Assembly (NCBI GenBank): GCA_965246905.1
Contig: CBDFFZ010000007.1
Coordinates: forward strand, 1 to 64,000
DNA: 64,000 bases
From: UBA1952 sp965246905
GTDB lineage: Bacteria > Bacteroidota > Bacteroidia > Chitinophagales > Chitinophagaceae
Reading direction: 5' to 3'
Position 1 is the first letter of the stretch; every line of letters begins with the position of its first letter. The notes under the pieces were generated by a model, which made no database searches, was not told the DNA's origin, and was given only the letters and a program-made list of their open reading frames with translations. The position numbers and the translations under genes were made by a program. Below are positions 53,347 through 62,490 of the stretch, piece after piece.

Positions 53347-55821
53347 ATGCCAGCTACCTTACCCGCCACATCGCCGCTTACGCAGCAGGCACTACATATA
53401 GCCGCGCGCATTGCCGGCGAAAACGGTCATGCCACTTACGGGCCGGCCCATATTCTCAAAGCGCTGCTTCATAAGGATCTCCCGTTGCTGAAACAATTGG
53501 AGGCAAATGGAGCCGACGTTTATTACCTTGAAGAGTGGGCTGAGATACGTATTGAAGGCTATCCGAAAAGCGGAAAGCCATCCGATAGCCCTGAGCCCGA
53601 TGCCACCTGCGACCCTGTTTTTAATGAAGCCGAACACATCCAATCTAAATTGCATTATAACAGCCTTGAGCCGGAATGCCTGCTCATAGCCATATCAACT
53701 CCCGGTGTTGCCTTTGCCTACGAGCAGCTTAAAACCTACCCGATCTCTTCCGCGCAGCTACTGCAATGGTATGAAGCGGATACTACGGCTGCGCCTGCTG
53801 TAAATGGCAATGGCGCTGCTGCGAATGGTAAAGCCTATAAGCCATCCGGTAGCACAGAATCGCTTGGAAAATATTGTATTGACAAGCTGGCCCAGGCCAA
53901 AAGCGGCAACTTGCTCACGGTAATTGGCCGTGATAAGGAGATCCGCCAGATGTGCGAGATCATTAGCCGCCGCAGCAAAAGTAATGTGATCATTACGGGT
54001 GATAGCGGGGTAGGGAAGACAGCGCTCTTAGATGGTTTTGCCCTTGCCGTAGTGGAAGGCCGCGTGCCGGCGCACCTGAGCAATGTATCCATTTTTGAGA
54101 TAGATAATGGCGCCCTGCTTGCCGGCGCGGCATACAAAGGCGAGATCGAAGATCGCATCCGCAAGATCGTACAGGACCTTAATAATTATGAAAAGCCGGT
54201 TTTGTTTATAGATGAGATCCACACGCTCATCGACCGGGCCAATCCCAATGGTGGCGCTACCAGCATTCTGAAAGCAGAGCTTGCAAAAGGAATATTAACT
54301 GTTGTAGGCACTACCACGATCGATGAATACCGTAAGAGCATCGAGAAAGACGAAACCTTCAGCCGCCGTTTTGAAACCGTAAAGCTTACCGAGCCGGATA
54401 TGGCCGTTGCAGAAAAAATGCTTCGCAACCAGGCAGAAACGTATCAGAAACACCATAATCTTGAGATTGCAGAATCTGTTTTCCCGGAAGCCATTCGTCT
54501 TGCCAAGCGCTTTATTAAAGACCGCAAGCTGCCCGATTCCGCGATCGATCTATTGGACCGTACCCTTGCCGTAAGCCGCATGTCGGCAGATACTTCTTTG
54601 CAGGATGTTGCCAACTTTACCTCAAAGCTTTCTGAGCTTACAGAAACGGCTACAGATGAGCAATTACGCTGGCTTTATTATGAAATGCAGGCCAGTCTGA
54701 GCCCGGTGCTGCTGGCGCGGTATAATGAAGAAAAGGAGTTCAAAAAAATGATCGACCCTGCCGAAATGCGGCAGCACCTGATAGATATTTTAGAGGGCCT
54801 AACCGGCGTTGCTGCTGAGGAGAAGAAAGGTATCGATGCCACAGACCTCAGTGCTGTTGTTGCGAATGTTACCGGCATTCCGATTGGAAAGATCCAGACC
54901 AAAGAACAGCAGCGCTTGGTAAATATGGAGGATCATTTGCGCCAGCGCGTAATTGGCCAGGATCATGCCTTAAAAACGGTTGCCGATGCGATCTTAGAGA
55001 GCCGCTCCGGACTTAATAAAGCCGGCCAGCCTATTGCCTCCTTCTTTTTTCTCGGTCCAACGGGAACGGGCAAAACGGAGCTTGCAAAATCGCTTGCAGA
55101 GTTTCTTTTCCAGGATGAAAATTCTATCATCCGCTTTGATATGAGTGAGTTTAAGGAGGAGCATTCCGCAGCCCTGCTTTACGGTGCGCCTCCGGGCTAT
55201 GTAGGTTATGAGGAAGGCGGCATGCTGGTAAATAAGATACGCGAACAGCCATACGCTATTGTGCTTTTTGACGAAATAGAAAAGGCGCACCCTTCCGTAT
55301 TCGATATTTTCCTGCAAATATTGGATGAAGGCAAGATGCACGACCGCTTAGGCAAGGAAGGTGATTTCTCGAATGCGGTTATTCTCTTCACTTCCAATAT
55401 CGGTGCGGAGCATATCATCAGCAGCTTTAATGAAGGGCATATACCGAAGTCGGAAGACATGATGGAGATCATGACCAAGTATTTCCGACCGGAATTCCTG
55501 GCGCGGGTTACGGAGATAGTTCCGTTTGCACCGGTGAGCAAAGAGAATGTTTTACGCATTTTTAATATTCACCTAAAGCCACTGATCAAGCAATTGGAGC
55601 AGCAGGGTATTTCTATGACCGTAACTCCGGATGCTGCGCAGCATTTAGCGCATCTCGGCTTCACACCGAAATACGGAGTGCGTCCATTGAAAGGCGTTAT
55701 CCGCACATCACTGCGCAAACCATTAAGCAGGATGATCATCAATTCCGAGCTGCAGAAAGGCAGCAAAGTAGAGGCGGCGCTCAATGAGGCCGGAGAACTT
55801 AGCTGGAATCTTACTAAATAA
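53347..55821 (+). CDS. clpV: T6SS sheath-recycling ATPase TssH (ClpV)
   Basis: The 824-residue protein is a two-ring AAA+ Clp ATPase. The N-terminal Clp-N-type domain is 1-140 (LTQQALHIAARIAGENGHAT). NBD1 has Walker A GDSGVGKTALL near 218-228 and Walker B LFIDEIHTLI. A middle coiled coil follows, shorter than in ClpB. NBD2 has GPTGTGKTELAK near 569-580 and VLFDEIEKAHPSVFDIFLQI. ClpV strips contracted TssB/TssC sheath for reuse, and the genes for both sheath proteins follow directly. The context favours ClpV over ClpB. Confidence 0.94.
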   Translation: MPATLPATSPLTQQALHIAARIAGENGHATYGPAHILKALLHKDLPLLKQLEANGADVYYLEEWAEIRIEGYPKSGKPSDSPEPDATCDPVFNEAEHIQSKLHYNSLEPECLLIAISTPGVAFAYEQLKTYPISSAQLLQWYEADTTAAPAVNGNGAAANGKAYKPSGSTESLGKYCIDKLAQAKSGNLLTVIGRDKEIRQMCEIISRRSKSNVIITGDSGVGKTALLDGFALAVVEGRVPAHLSNVSIFEIDNGALLAGAAYKGEIEDRIRKIVQDLNNYEKPVLFIDEIHTLIDRANPNGGATSILKAELAKGILTVVGTTTIDEYRKSIEKDETFSRRFETVKLTEPDMAVAEKMLRNQAETYQKHHNLEIAESVFPEAIRLAKRFIKDRKLPDSAIDLLDRTLAVSRMSADTSLQDVANFTSKLSELTETATDEQLRWLYYEMQASLSPVLLARYNEEKEFKKMIDPAEMRQHLIDILEGLTGVAAEEKKGIDATDLSAVVANVTGIPIGKIQTKEQQRLVNMEDHLRQRVIGQDHALKTVADAILESRSGLNKAGQPIASFFFLGPTGTGKTELAKSLAEFLFQDENSIIRFDMSEFKEEHSAALLYGAPPGYVGYEEGGMLVNKIREQPYAIVLFDEIEKAHPSVFDIFLQILDEGKMHDRLGKEGDFSNAVILFTSNIGAEHIISSFNEGHIPKSEDMMEIMTKYFRPEFLARVTEIVPFAPVSKENVLRIFNIHLKPLIKQLEQQGISMTVTPDAAQHLAHLGFTPKYGVRPLKGVIRTSLRKPLSRMIINSELQKGSKVEAALNEAGELSWNLTK

Positions 55822-55860
55822 AATAAGTTACATTTAATCAAACCAATAAATTTATAACAT

Positions 55861-56307
55861 ATGATGAATTATGGCATTGGCGGCAACGAAGTTGCAACAG
55901 ACGCCAGCGAAGCGTTTGCCGACATCCCGCAGAACCGGACCCTGATGGCGGAAAAGCTAACCAAAGACGCACCTGTAAAGCCGGAAGTCGTGCACGGACT
56001 CCAAACCGTTGAGCAGGTATTCGCCCATTATAAGCCGGAGATCGGCCTTGATTTTACGGATGCGGAAGGCGTTACCAAAAAGGAAACGCTGAAGTTTACC
56101 AACCTCGGTGATTTCGGGGTGAAAGGTATTACCGAGCAAAGCGCATTCCTTAAAAATAACCAGACGCAAAAAGATGAGTATCTGAAGATCATGAAGCAGC
56201 TGAAAACCAATAAAATCCTGAAAGCTGCGCTCACGGATGCCGATGCAAAGCAGGCGCTGCTTGATGCCATCAATGGTATGATTGCCGAATTGAAGAACAA
56301 TAAGTAA
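55861..56307 (+). CDS. tssB: T6SS-iii sheath small subunit TssB
   Basis: The 148-residue protein matches the Bacteroidota TssB type: MMNYGIGGNEVATDASEAFA at the N-terminus, KPEVVHGLQTVEQVFAHYKP, LKFTNLGDFGVKGI and a C-terminal helical part. It pairs with TssC to build the contractile sheath around the TssD tube. It starts 39 bases after clpV and is separated from tssC by an extended tssD-like gene, which is unusual because tssB and tssC are normally adjacent. Confidence 0.9.
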   Translation: MMNYGIGGNEVATDASEAFADIPQNRTLMAEKLTKDAPVKPEVVHGLQTVEQVFAHYKPEIGLDFTDAEGVTKKETLKFTNLGDFGVKGITEQSAFLKNNQTQKDEYLKIMKQLKTNKILKAALTDADAKQALLDAINGMIAELKNNK

Positions 56308-56326
56308 ACCTTAAAACCGCTAAGCC

Positions 56327-57007
56327 ATGTCTTTTTTAGCCAAGCTAAGCCTCGGCAGCACAGAATACAATGTGCTGAATGCAGACTATGAAATAAGTAT
56401 GCCGGTAGATGCCAACAGCCGCCCGAATGGCAATGCGTCTGCAGGTACGCTCAACCTGACGCTGGAATCCAACAACAAGAATGATATTGTTGAATGGACA
56501 TCTAACCGCCAGAAGAAAAACGGACAGATCACATTTTACCGCCGCGATTCTCAGAGCTCGCTCAAAACGGTATCTTTCAACGATGGCTACTGCATCAGCA
56601 TGCACGAAACTTTTGATGCCAATAGTGCTGATCCGATGCGAGTAAGAATTCGCATCAGCGCCGGGGAGATCAAAATTAATAATGCTGCTACGCTCAAGAA
56701 GCCGTGGAGCGCTATGAGCGCTATCGCCAAAGGAATCGGCGATGCGATTGGCATAGATGCTTCCTCGATCATGAACGACCCGATGGTCCAAAATATCGAA
56801 AGCGCTTATCATCAGGCAGAAGAGGCAAAAGAGGAAGCTACATCCCAGTACAACAGCACGAAAAATACGGCTAATGCGTATAAGGAAACTGCTTACGCTG
56901 CCAAGGATGAAACAGAAAAAGGCGCAGGCGATGCCGGCAAAAAGATGGATGAAATGAAGGATGCCCCGGGCGATGCCGGTAAGGAAATATCTTCTTTCAT
57001 TCCATAG
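56327..57007 (+). CDS. TssD (Hcp)-like protein with a C-terminal helical extension
   Basis: The protein has 226 residues. Residues 1-125 are a divergent TssD: MSFLAKLSLGSTEYNVLNAD, DANSRPNGNASAGTLNLTLE, DIVEWTSNRQKKNGQITFYR, and IRISAGEIKIN. About 95 extra residues follow, first AMSAIAKGIGDAIGIDASSI, then an Ala/Glu/Lys-rich helix (about 160-210) and a short Pro-containing end. Extended Hcp proteins elsewhere carry effectors. This tail looks like a coiled coil or adaptor rather than an enzyme. It sits between tssB and tssC and so is expected to be co-expressed with the sheath. Confidence 0.82.
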   Translation: MSFLAKLSLGSTEYNVLNADYEISMPVDANSRPNGNASAGTLNLTLESNNKNDIVEWTSNRQKKNGQITFYRRDSQSSLKTVSFNDGYCISMHETFDANSADPMRVRIRISAGEIKINNAATLKKPWSAMSAIAKGIGDAIGIDASSIMNDPMVQNIESAYHQAEEAKEEATSQYNSTKNTANAYKETAYAAKDETEKGAGDAGKKMDEMKDAPGDAGKEISSFIP

Positions 57008-57051
57008 AAACACTAACCCATAACCGCACAAAAAAATAAAACAACGCCATC

Positions 57052-58443
57052 ATGAGCGAAGAAATGAAAATGCAGTCTGCCCAGCCCGAACAGGGTCCCG
57101 GTGCGCCGGTGCGTGAGCGCCAGGAAATAAAAAATCCGCTTGAGCTGCTAAAATCCAGCGCCGATAAAATGGCTAAGTTCGGCGGGTTCGATCTGATAGA
57201 GTCTTCCATTGAAGGCACCCAGAATCTTAACCCGGACCGAAAAGCGCGCCGCAATATCTTCCTGACGGAATCGCAGAAAAAAGAAGACCGCGAATCGCTG
57301 CTTGCCGCGCTTACGCAGTGGGCCGATGTGCTGGAGAACAATAACGAGATCTCTGAAATGGTAGGCGAATGCGAGCAGAAAGCAGAGCAATGCCAGAAGG
57401 TTTTGGAGACTAATCTTGCCCGCGCAATCGAAGAAAGTAAAGACCTCGAGCGCTCTTACCGAAACGTAGGCTTGTTCTTTAAGAATACGGAAGGTGATAA
57501 GCTCAAGAATGTATCTTTCCTTAACTGCGAGCTCGACCAGATGAAAGACCTGGACAATACCCGCTTTGTGGATTATGTACGCGAGGAGTTAAAGCAGAAT
57601 TATGACCGCCTCGACCTGCGCAATAATTACAGCATCATGGTGTTGCCGGGCTACCTGGGCTCTAATAAGGTAGTAGAAAAATGGGCAAAGATTGCGCACG
57701 AAAATAAAGTGATGATGGTTACGGATTTCGAGCACCTCGATGCACCGGATGATGTAATGGAAATGTTTGAGCTCGCCAACCTTACTGCCGGCGATAAATT
57801 CAAGAGCAATGTGATGATGAGCTGTAACTGGCTCGTTGGTCGCGGCAAATTTGCAGAGCTTGGCGAGGAGGAAGACCTATATGTGCCGCCAAGCGGCGCG
57901 CTTGCCGGCAAAATCTATAAAACGCTGATGAGCCAGGTAACCGCCGGTAAAAAATTCGGCTCTATGAATGAGGTGGATGGCGTAAAGTTTGATCTTAAAA
58001 AGAGCGAGATCGCTAACCTCGAAAAGATGGGCCTGGTGCCAATGGTGAAGGAATATGGTAAAGTAATGGCCTTCTCTGCCAAAACGCTCTTTAACGGCGA
58101 TAACCTCGGGCTGCAAACCTATTCCGTAGTGCGTGTATTCGACTATGTAACAAAGGTGCTGATGGATTTTCTGAACCGCCGTGCATTCGAAAATTTCAAT
58201 GCCAATACGCGTAAAGACCTGATGGGGCAGATCGTAAAGTTCCTCGATAACATTACCGGGCCGGATAAACTCATTGAAGATTTTACCATCCGCCGCTTCG
58301 AGCAGGATCCGGTGCAAAAAGATAAAATTCACTTAGACATTCACATGAAGCCATACTTCCCGGCAAAGAATTTTATGATCAAGATGGAAGGCCAGAAAGG
58401 CGATGACGGTACGGAGTGGGATACGGCCTACGACCAGAATTAA
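57052..58443 (+). CDS. tssC: T6SS-iii sheath large subunit TssC
   Basis: The protein has 463 residues. It shows the TssC pattern with FGGFDLIESSIEGTQNLNPD near the N-terminus, YSIMVLPGYLGSNKVVEKWA, NVMMSCNWLVGRGKFAELGE, a Gly/Ala-rich middle and IHLDIHMKPYFPAKNFMIKM at the end. The final strands interlock with TssB in the sheath. It is the last T6SS gene here and is followed by a terminator. No tssE, F, G, K, N, O, P, Q or R is present between 47.6 and 58.5 kb. Confidence 0.92.
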   Translation: MSEEMKMQSAQPEQGPGAPVRERQEIKNPLELLKSSADKMAKFGGFDLIESSIEGTQNLNPDRKARRNIFLTESQKKEDRESLLAALTQWADVLENNNEISEMVGECEQKAEQCQKVLETNLARAIEESKDLERSYRNVGLFFKNTEGDKLKNVSFLNCELDQMKDLDNTRFVDYVREELKQNYDRLDLRNNYSIMVLPGYLGSNKVVEKWAKIAHENKVMMVTDFEHLDAPDDVMEMFELANLTAGDKFKSNVMMSCNWLVGRGKFAELGEEEDLYVPPSGALAGKIYKTLMSQVTAGKKFGSMNEVDGVKFDLKKSEIANLEKMGLVPMVKEYGKVMAFSAKTLFNGDNLGLQTYSVVRVFDYVTKVLMDFLNRRAFENFNANTRKDLMGQIVKFLDNITGPDKLIEDFTIRRFEQDPVQKDKIHLDIHMKPYFPAKNFMIKMEGQKGDDGTEWDTAYDQN

Positions 58444-58462
58444 ACTTGCTGAATGCTTACTG

Positions 58463-58494
58463 AATGCCCGGTCTATTACGCCGGGCATTTTTAA
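58463..58494 (+). terminator. Terminator of the T6SS gene run
   Basis: AATGCCCGG pairs with CCGGGCATT around a 9-base loop, followed by TTTAATT. It lies 19 bases after the tssC stop. Confidence 0.88.
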
Positions 58495-58510
58495 TTACCT
58501 TTCAGTAAGG

Positions 58511-59005
58511 ATGAAGAAAATTGGCATTATATCGGATACGCATGGCTACCTGGATGAAGCTGTATTTAAACATTTCAAAGATTGCGACGAAGTATGGCAT
58601 GCAGGTGATTTCGGATCTTTGGATATTGTCCAAAACCTACAGGATTTCAAGCCTTTTCGCGGTGTTTGGGGCAATATTGATGGGAATGAAATAAGAAATG
58701 TTGTGCCGGAGCAATTAAGCTTTCAATGTGAAGGTGTAAACGTATTCATGACGCATATTGGCGGCTACCCGGGCCATTATTCAAGGGGAATTAAAGAGCG
58801 ATTAGTTGAAAGTTCCGCACATCTTTTTATTTGTGGCCATTCTCATATCCTGAAAATTATGTACGATGATAAAATACATTGTCTTCACATGAATCCCGGC
58901 GCTGCCGGCAAACACGGCTGGCATAAAATGCGTACATTAATTTGCTTTGAAATTGATGGAGCCAAAATGAAAAATTGTGAAGTAATCGAGATCGGAAAAA
59001 AATAA
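58511..59005 (+). CDS. YfcE/MJ0936-type metallophosphoesterase
   Basis: The protein has 164 residues from the ATG at 58511; earlier in-frame starts lie before the tssC terminator. All metal-binding motifs are present: GIISDTHGYLD, EVWHAGDFGS, RGVWGNIDGNE, VFMTHIGGYPG, FICGHSHIL and HMNPGAAGKHG. Members hydrolyse phosphodiesters such as bis-p-nitrophenyl phosphate in vitro; the physiological substrate is usually unknown. It is not part of the T6SS operon because of the terminator. Confidence 0.93.
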   Translation: MKKIGIISDTHGYLDEAVFKHFKDCDEVWHAGDFGSLDIVQNLQDFKPFRGVWGNIDGNEIRNVVPEQLSFQCEGVNVFMTHIGGYPGHYSRGIKERLVESSAHLFICGHSHILKIMYDDKIHCLHMNPGAAGKHGWHKMRTLICFEIDGAKMKNCEVIEIGKK

Positions 59006-59119
59006 ATTTTAAGTAACTTAAACTAAAACAGCAGTCCTGCGTCTATTGAATGTGCCGCTTTTGATTATGTGGCACAATATTTGATACTTTCAATTAACGC
59101 TCACTAACACAAAACAATT

Positions 59120-59929
59120 ATGAAAAAGTTACTACTCGCATTTGCGCTTTTTGCAGGTGCCGCAACTACAGCTACTACCAGCCAGGCGCAGGTACGTGTA
59201 AGCTTTAATATTGGGAGTCAGCCGCTTTGGGGCCCTACCGGTTATGATTATGCAGAGTATTACTACCTGCCCGATGTCGATGCTTATTACAATGTGAGCA
59301 ACCAACAATTCATCTATCAGGATGGCGGACGCTGGGGATACCACACCTCACTACCTGGCCGCTACCGCAATTACGATCTTTACAATGGTTATAAAGTAGT
59401 GATTAATGACCGCGACCCGTGGCTGCGCCACAGCACTTATTACAACCAGTATCGTGGCTACAGAGGCCGTCATGGCCAGGCATTTATCCGTGATAGCCGC
59501 GATAACAGATACTGGGAAAATGCTAACCACCCGTATCATAGCCGTTGGCAGCGTGATGGTGCAAAATCCGGCGATGTGTATTATAATGGCGGATACCGGA
59601 ATGAGCGTAGAGGTGATGGCTATCGTGATGAACGCAGAGACGATCGCAGGGATTACAACAGAGGAGAGCGTAGAGATGATCGCCGTGATTACAACAGAGG
59701 AGAGCGTAGAGATGATCGCAGGGACGGATATAGGGGCAATGAAAATCGTGGTGGCGATGGCAACGACCATAACAGGGGCGGAAATGGCCAGGGTAATATG
59801 AACAATGGTAATAATAACAACGGACAAGGTAATATGAATAACGGCAATCGTGGTAATGGGCAGGAAACCCCGCAACAAGGAAATGGGAATTCTGGTGGCG
59901 AGCCACGCCAGGGCGGTAGAGGAAGATAA
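59120..59929 (+). CDS. Secreted protein with Arg/Asp repeats and Asn/Gly-rich tail, paralogue 1
   Basis: The protein has 269 residues. A signal peptide at 1-24 ends in TTSQAQ. Residues 25-150 form the domain shared with the next gene (VRVSFNIGSQPLWGPTGYDY, YYYLPDVDAYYNV, LYNGYKVVINDRDPWLRHST). Then come repeats of ERRDDRRDYNRG (about 165-205) and a Gly/Asn/Gln-rich tail to 269. The shared domain is probably periplasmic, and the repeat tail is disordered. I know similar Bacteroidota proteins but no function. Confidence 0.82.
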   Translation: MKKLLLAFALFAGAATTATTSQAQVRVSFNIGSQPLWGPTGYDYAEYYYLPDVDAYYNVSNQQFIYQDGGRWGYHTSLPGRYRNYDLYNGYKVVINDRDPWLRHSTYYNQYRGYRGRHGQAFIRDSRDNRYWENANHPYHSRWQRDGAKSGDVYYNGGYRNERRGDGYRDERRDDRRDYNRGERRDDRRDYNRGERRDDRRDGYRGNENRGGDGNDHNRGGNGQGNMNNGNNNNGQGNMNNGNRGNGQETPQQGNGNSGGEPRQGGRGR

Positions 59930-59940
59930 TTGTCAATATA

Positions 59941-59973
59941 AATTCCGGATAATATTTATCCGGAATTTTTTTC
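59941..59973 (+). terminator. Terminator after paralogue 1
   Basis: AATTCCGGATAA pairs perfectly with TTATCCGGAATT around the loop TAT, followed by TTTTT. It separates the two paralogues transcriptionally. Confidence 0.85.
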
Positions 59974-60075
59974 CTTTTTATATCAGCATACTAATTAAAC
60001 TTTTAGCAGTATCTGAAATCAAAAAGTAATTGACCTTTTAACGGAGCTTTTCAATTCAATATGTATCCTCAAATT

Positions 60076-60597
60076 ATGAAAAAAATTTTTTTAGCTTTTG
60101 CCCTTTTTGCAGGGACAGCTTCAGTTTCAACAATAACTCATGCCCAGATTCGTGTGAGCTTTAATATTGGCAACCAACCATTGTGGGGACCTACCGGCTA
60201 CGATAATGTTCAATATTATTATCTGCCCGATATTGACGCTTACTATAGCGTTGATCGCCAGCAGTTCATTTATAATGAGCGCGGTCAGTGGGTATTCCGG
60301 CCCTCTCTACCGCCACGTTACGGCAATTATGATCTCTATAATGGCTATAAAGTAGTGGTTAATGAACGCGACCCGTGGCTACGGAATTCAACTTATGCAA
60401 GGCAATACCGCCAATACCGGGGCCGCCGTGGGCAGGCCGTTATTCGTGATAGCCGTGATAACCGCTATTGGGAAAACGCTAATCACCCGCACCACAGCGA
60501 ATGGCGCAGGACAGGTGCAAAATCCGGCGATGTACAGCGCGTACCTGATCGCCAGGATAATCATCGTGATGACAGACGCAATGACCGTCGCCGCTAA
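60076..60597 (+). CDS. Secreted protein, paralogue 2 of the tandem pair
   Basis: The protein has 173 residues from the ATG at 60076 (an in-frame ATG five codons earlier is also possible). A signal peptide at 1-24 ends ITHAQ. The mature domain is collinear with paralogue 1 (IRVSFNIGNQPLWGPTGYDN, LYNGYKVVVNERDPWLRNST, VIRDSRDNRYWENANHPHHS) but it ends in a short basic tail and lacks the Asn/Gly-rich stretch. The pair is a clear tandem duplication with the repeat tail gained or lost. Function unknown. Confidence 0.82.
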   Translation: MKKIFLAFALFAGTASVSTITHAQIRVSFNIGNQPLWGPTGYDNVQYYYLPDIDAYYSVDRQQFIYNERGQWVFRPSLPPRYGNYDLYNGYKVVVNERDPWLRNSTYARQYRQYRGRRGQAVIRDSRDNRYWENANHPHHSEWRRTGAKSGDVQRVPDRQDNHRDDRRNDRRR

Positions 60598-60616
60598 AAA
60601 ATTAATTGTTCGATAG

Positions 60617-60652
60617 AAAATCCGGATGCTGCAAAGCACCGGATTTTTTCTT
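60617..60652 (+). terminator. Terminator after paralogue 2
   Basis: AAAATCCGG pairs with CCGGATTTT, and an inner TGCT/AGCA extends the stem past one mismatch; TTTTC follows. It lies 19 bases after the stop. Confidence 0.85.
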
Positions 60653-60670
60653 TTCAGAATGGTTCCGGCC

Positions 60671-60678
60671 TATCTTTG
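60671..60678 (+). promoter_or_regulatory. -7 box of the pruA promoter (TATCTTTG)
   Basis: TATCTTTG matches TAnnTTTG exactly and lies 26 bases before the pruA ATG. The -33 element is not clear in the T-rich terminator tail upstream. Confidence 0.6.
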
Positions 60679-60704
60679 CGCATCTAAAAAAAGAAATCTC
60701 CTTT

Positions 60705-62348
60705 ATGCATAATGCCTATTTTCAATTTGCGCAGCCGGTAAACGAGCCTGTACTCAATTATGCCCCCGGTAGCGCAGAGCGCAAGGCACTCCAGGCCGCG
60801 CTTAAAGAGCTTAAGAGCACGCATCGGGATATACCGATGTATATTAATGGTAAAGAGGTAACGAGCAGCGAAAAAGTGGAAATTCGTCCGCCACATGAAA
60901 CAGGCCACCTGCTGGGGCATTTTTATAAAAGCGGAGAAGAGCATGTGAATGCTGCCATCACCGCAGCGCTTGCGGCCAGAAAAGCCTGGGGAGAAATGGC
61001 TTGGGAGCACCGTGCTGCTATTTTCCTGAAAGCGGCAGATCTGCTGGCAACTAAATACCGTTTCCGTATGAATGCGGCGACTATGTTGGGCCAAAGTAAG
61101 AATGCTTACCAGGCAGAAATTGACAGCGCCTGTGAGCTGATTGATTTTCTTCGGTTCAATGTACATTTTCTTACCAATATTTACCGTGAGCAGCCATTGT
61201 CCTCAACAGGTATGCACAATCGTATGGAGTTTCGTCCACTCGAGGGCTTTGTATTGGCTGTAACGCCTTTTAATTTTACAGCTATTGGTGGCAACCTGCC
61301 TTCCTGCCCTGCCATGTGCGGCAATGTAGTTGTGTGGAAGCCAGCAAATACGCAAATATATTCCGCAAGTGTATTTATGGAGATCCTGCTGGAAGCCGGC
61401 CTCCCGGATGGCGTTATTAATCTGGTATATCCTCCCGGCCCGATGGTTGGCGAAATTTGCTATAAGCATCCGGATTTTGCAGGTGTGCATTTTACCGGCT
61501 CTACCGGCGTGTTCCAGAGTATGTGGAAAAGCATTGGCGAAAATATTCATCGCTATAAATCATATCCAAGGATTGTAGGCGAAACCGGTGGGAAAGATTT
61601 TGTTTTCGTTCATCCAACTTCAAATGTTGATGCGGTCGTAGCAGGCCTCGCGCGTGGCGCTTTTGAATATCAGGGCCAGAAATGCTCTGCTGCATCGCGT
61701 GCTTACCTGCCTTCCAATCTTGCCAAAGAAATTAAAGAAAAGCTTATTGCAGAATTAAAGACTATGAAAATGGGGCCGGTAGATGATTTTACCAACTTCA
61801 TTAATGCGGTGATAGATGAAAAATCATTCAACAGCCTTGTCAAATATCTGGATGGGGTGAAGGAAAGTGGTGGTGATGCCGAAATTATTTGTGGCGGCAA
61901 AGCTGATAAAACCAACGGCTGGTTTATAGAGCCAACCATTATTGAAGCTAAAGACCCTAAATATGTAACTATGTGCGAGGAGTTGTTTGGCCCAATATTA
62001 ACCATTCATGTATATGATGAGGATAAATGGGAAGAAATGCTTGATATTGTGGACAGCACCTCGCCTTATGCGCTTACGGGCGCCATCTTCGCGCAGGATC
62101 GCCATGCTATAGAGCTGATGACTAAAAAGCTGGTCAACGCTGCCGGCAATTTTTATATTAATGATAAGCCTACAGGTGCTGTAGTTGGTCAGCAGCCATT
62201 TGGCGGTGCACGTGCGAGTGGTACCAACGACAAGGCTGGATCGGTGTTAAATCTTTTCCGCTGGCTGAGTGCCCGCACAATCAAGGAAACGCTGGTGCCT
62301 TCAACAGATTATCGCTATGTTTTCCATCAGCAGGAAGGTGCAATATGA
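60705..62348 (+). CDS. pruA: L-glutamate gamma-semialdehyde dehydrogenase
   Basis: The protein has 547 residues from the ATG at 60705; an upstream in-frame start would span the -7 box. It is an aldehyde dehydrogenase of the 1-pyrroline-5-carboxylate branch: VTPFNFTAIGGNLPSCPAMC (cofactor region), VHFTGSTGVFQSMW, VGETGGKDFVFVHP with the catalytic Glu, YQGQKCSAASRAYLP with the catalytic Cys, and CEELFGPILTIHVY. It oxidises glutamate semialdehyde to glutamate with NAD+. It is unfused to proline dehydrogenase, as usual in Bacteroidota. It acts on the product of RocD (7901). Confidence 0.96.
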   Translation: MHNAYFQFAQPVNEPVLNYAPGSAERKALQAALKELKSTHRDIPMYINGKEVTSSEKVEIRPPHETGHLLGHFYKSGEEHVNAAITAALAARKAWGEMAWEHRAAIFLKAADLLATKYRFRMNAATMLGQSKNAYQAEIDSACELIDFLRFNVHFLTNIYREQPLSSTGMHNRMEFRPLEGFVLAVTPFNFTAIGGNLPSCPAMCGNVVVWKPANTQIYSASVFMEILLEAGLPDGVINLVYPPGPMVGEICYKHPDFAGVHFTGSTGVFQSMWKSIGENIHRYKSYPRIVGETGGKDFVFVHPTSNVDAVVAGLARGAFEYQGQKCSAASRAYLPSNLAKEIKEKLIAELKTMKMGPVDDFTNFINAVIDEKSFNSLVKYLDGVKESGGDAEIICGGKADKTNGWFIEPTIIEAKDPKYVTMCEELFGPILTIHVYDEDKWEEMLDIVDSTSPYALTGAIFAQDRHAIELMTKKLVNAAGNFYINDKPTGAVVGQQPFGGARASGTNDKAGSVLNLFRWLSARTIKETLVPSTDYRYVFHQQEGAI

Positions 62349-62490
62349 TTAACTGCTTTTTCAGGAATGAAGGACAGCAACTGAGCTTTGGGATTTTTGG
62401 GTGTACTGCTTTCCGGTATGTTTTTTAGATGGACTTTCACAAGTTCAAACGAGCTTTTTTCCTACATTTACTATTCAATTCTTTACCTTA

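Noticed and set aside
53347..55821. The Clp ATPase as the general chaperone ClpB
   Set aside because: It lies directly before tssB and tssC and its middle domain seems shorter than in ClpB; ClpV is the better call.
47651..58443. The cluster as an extracellular contractile injection system or phage tail
   Set aside because: Presence of ClpV, TssB/TssC of the Bacteroidota type, TssD and VgrG fits T6SS-iii; no phage baseplate, tape-measure or tail-fibre genes were seen.
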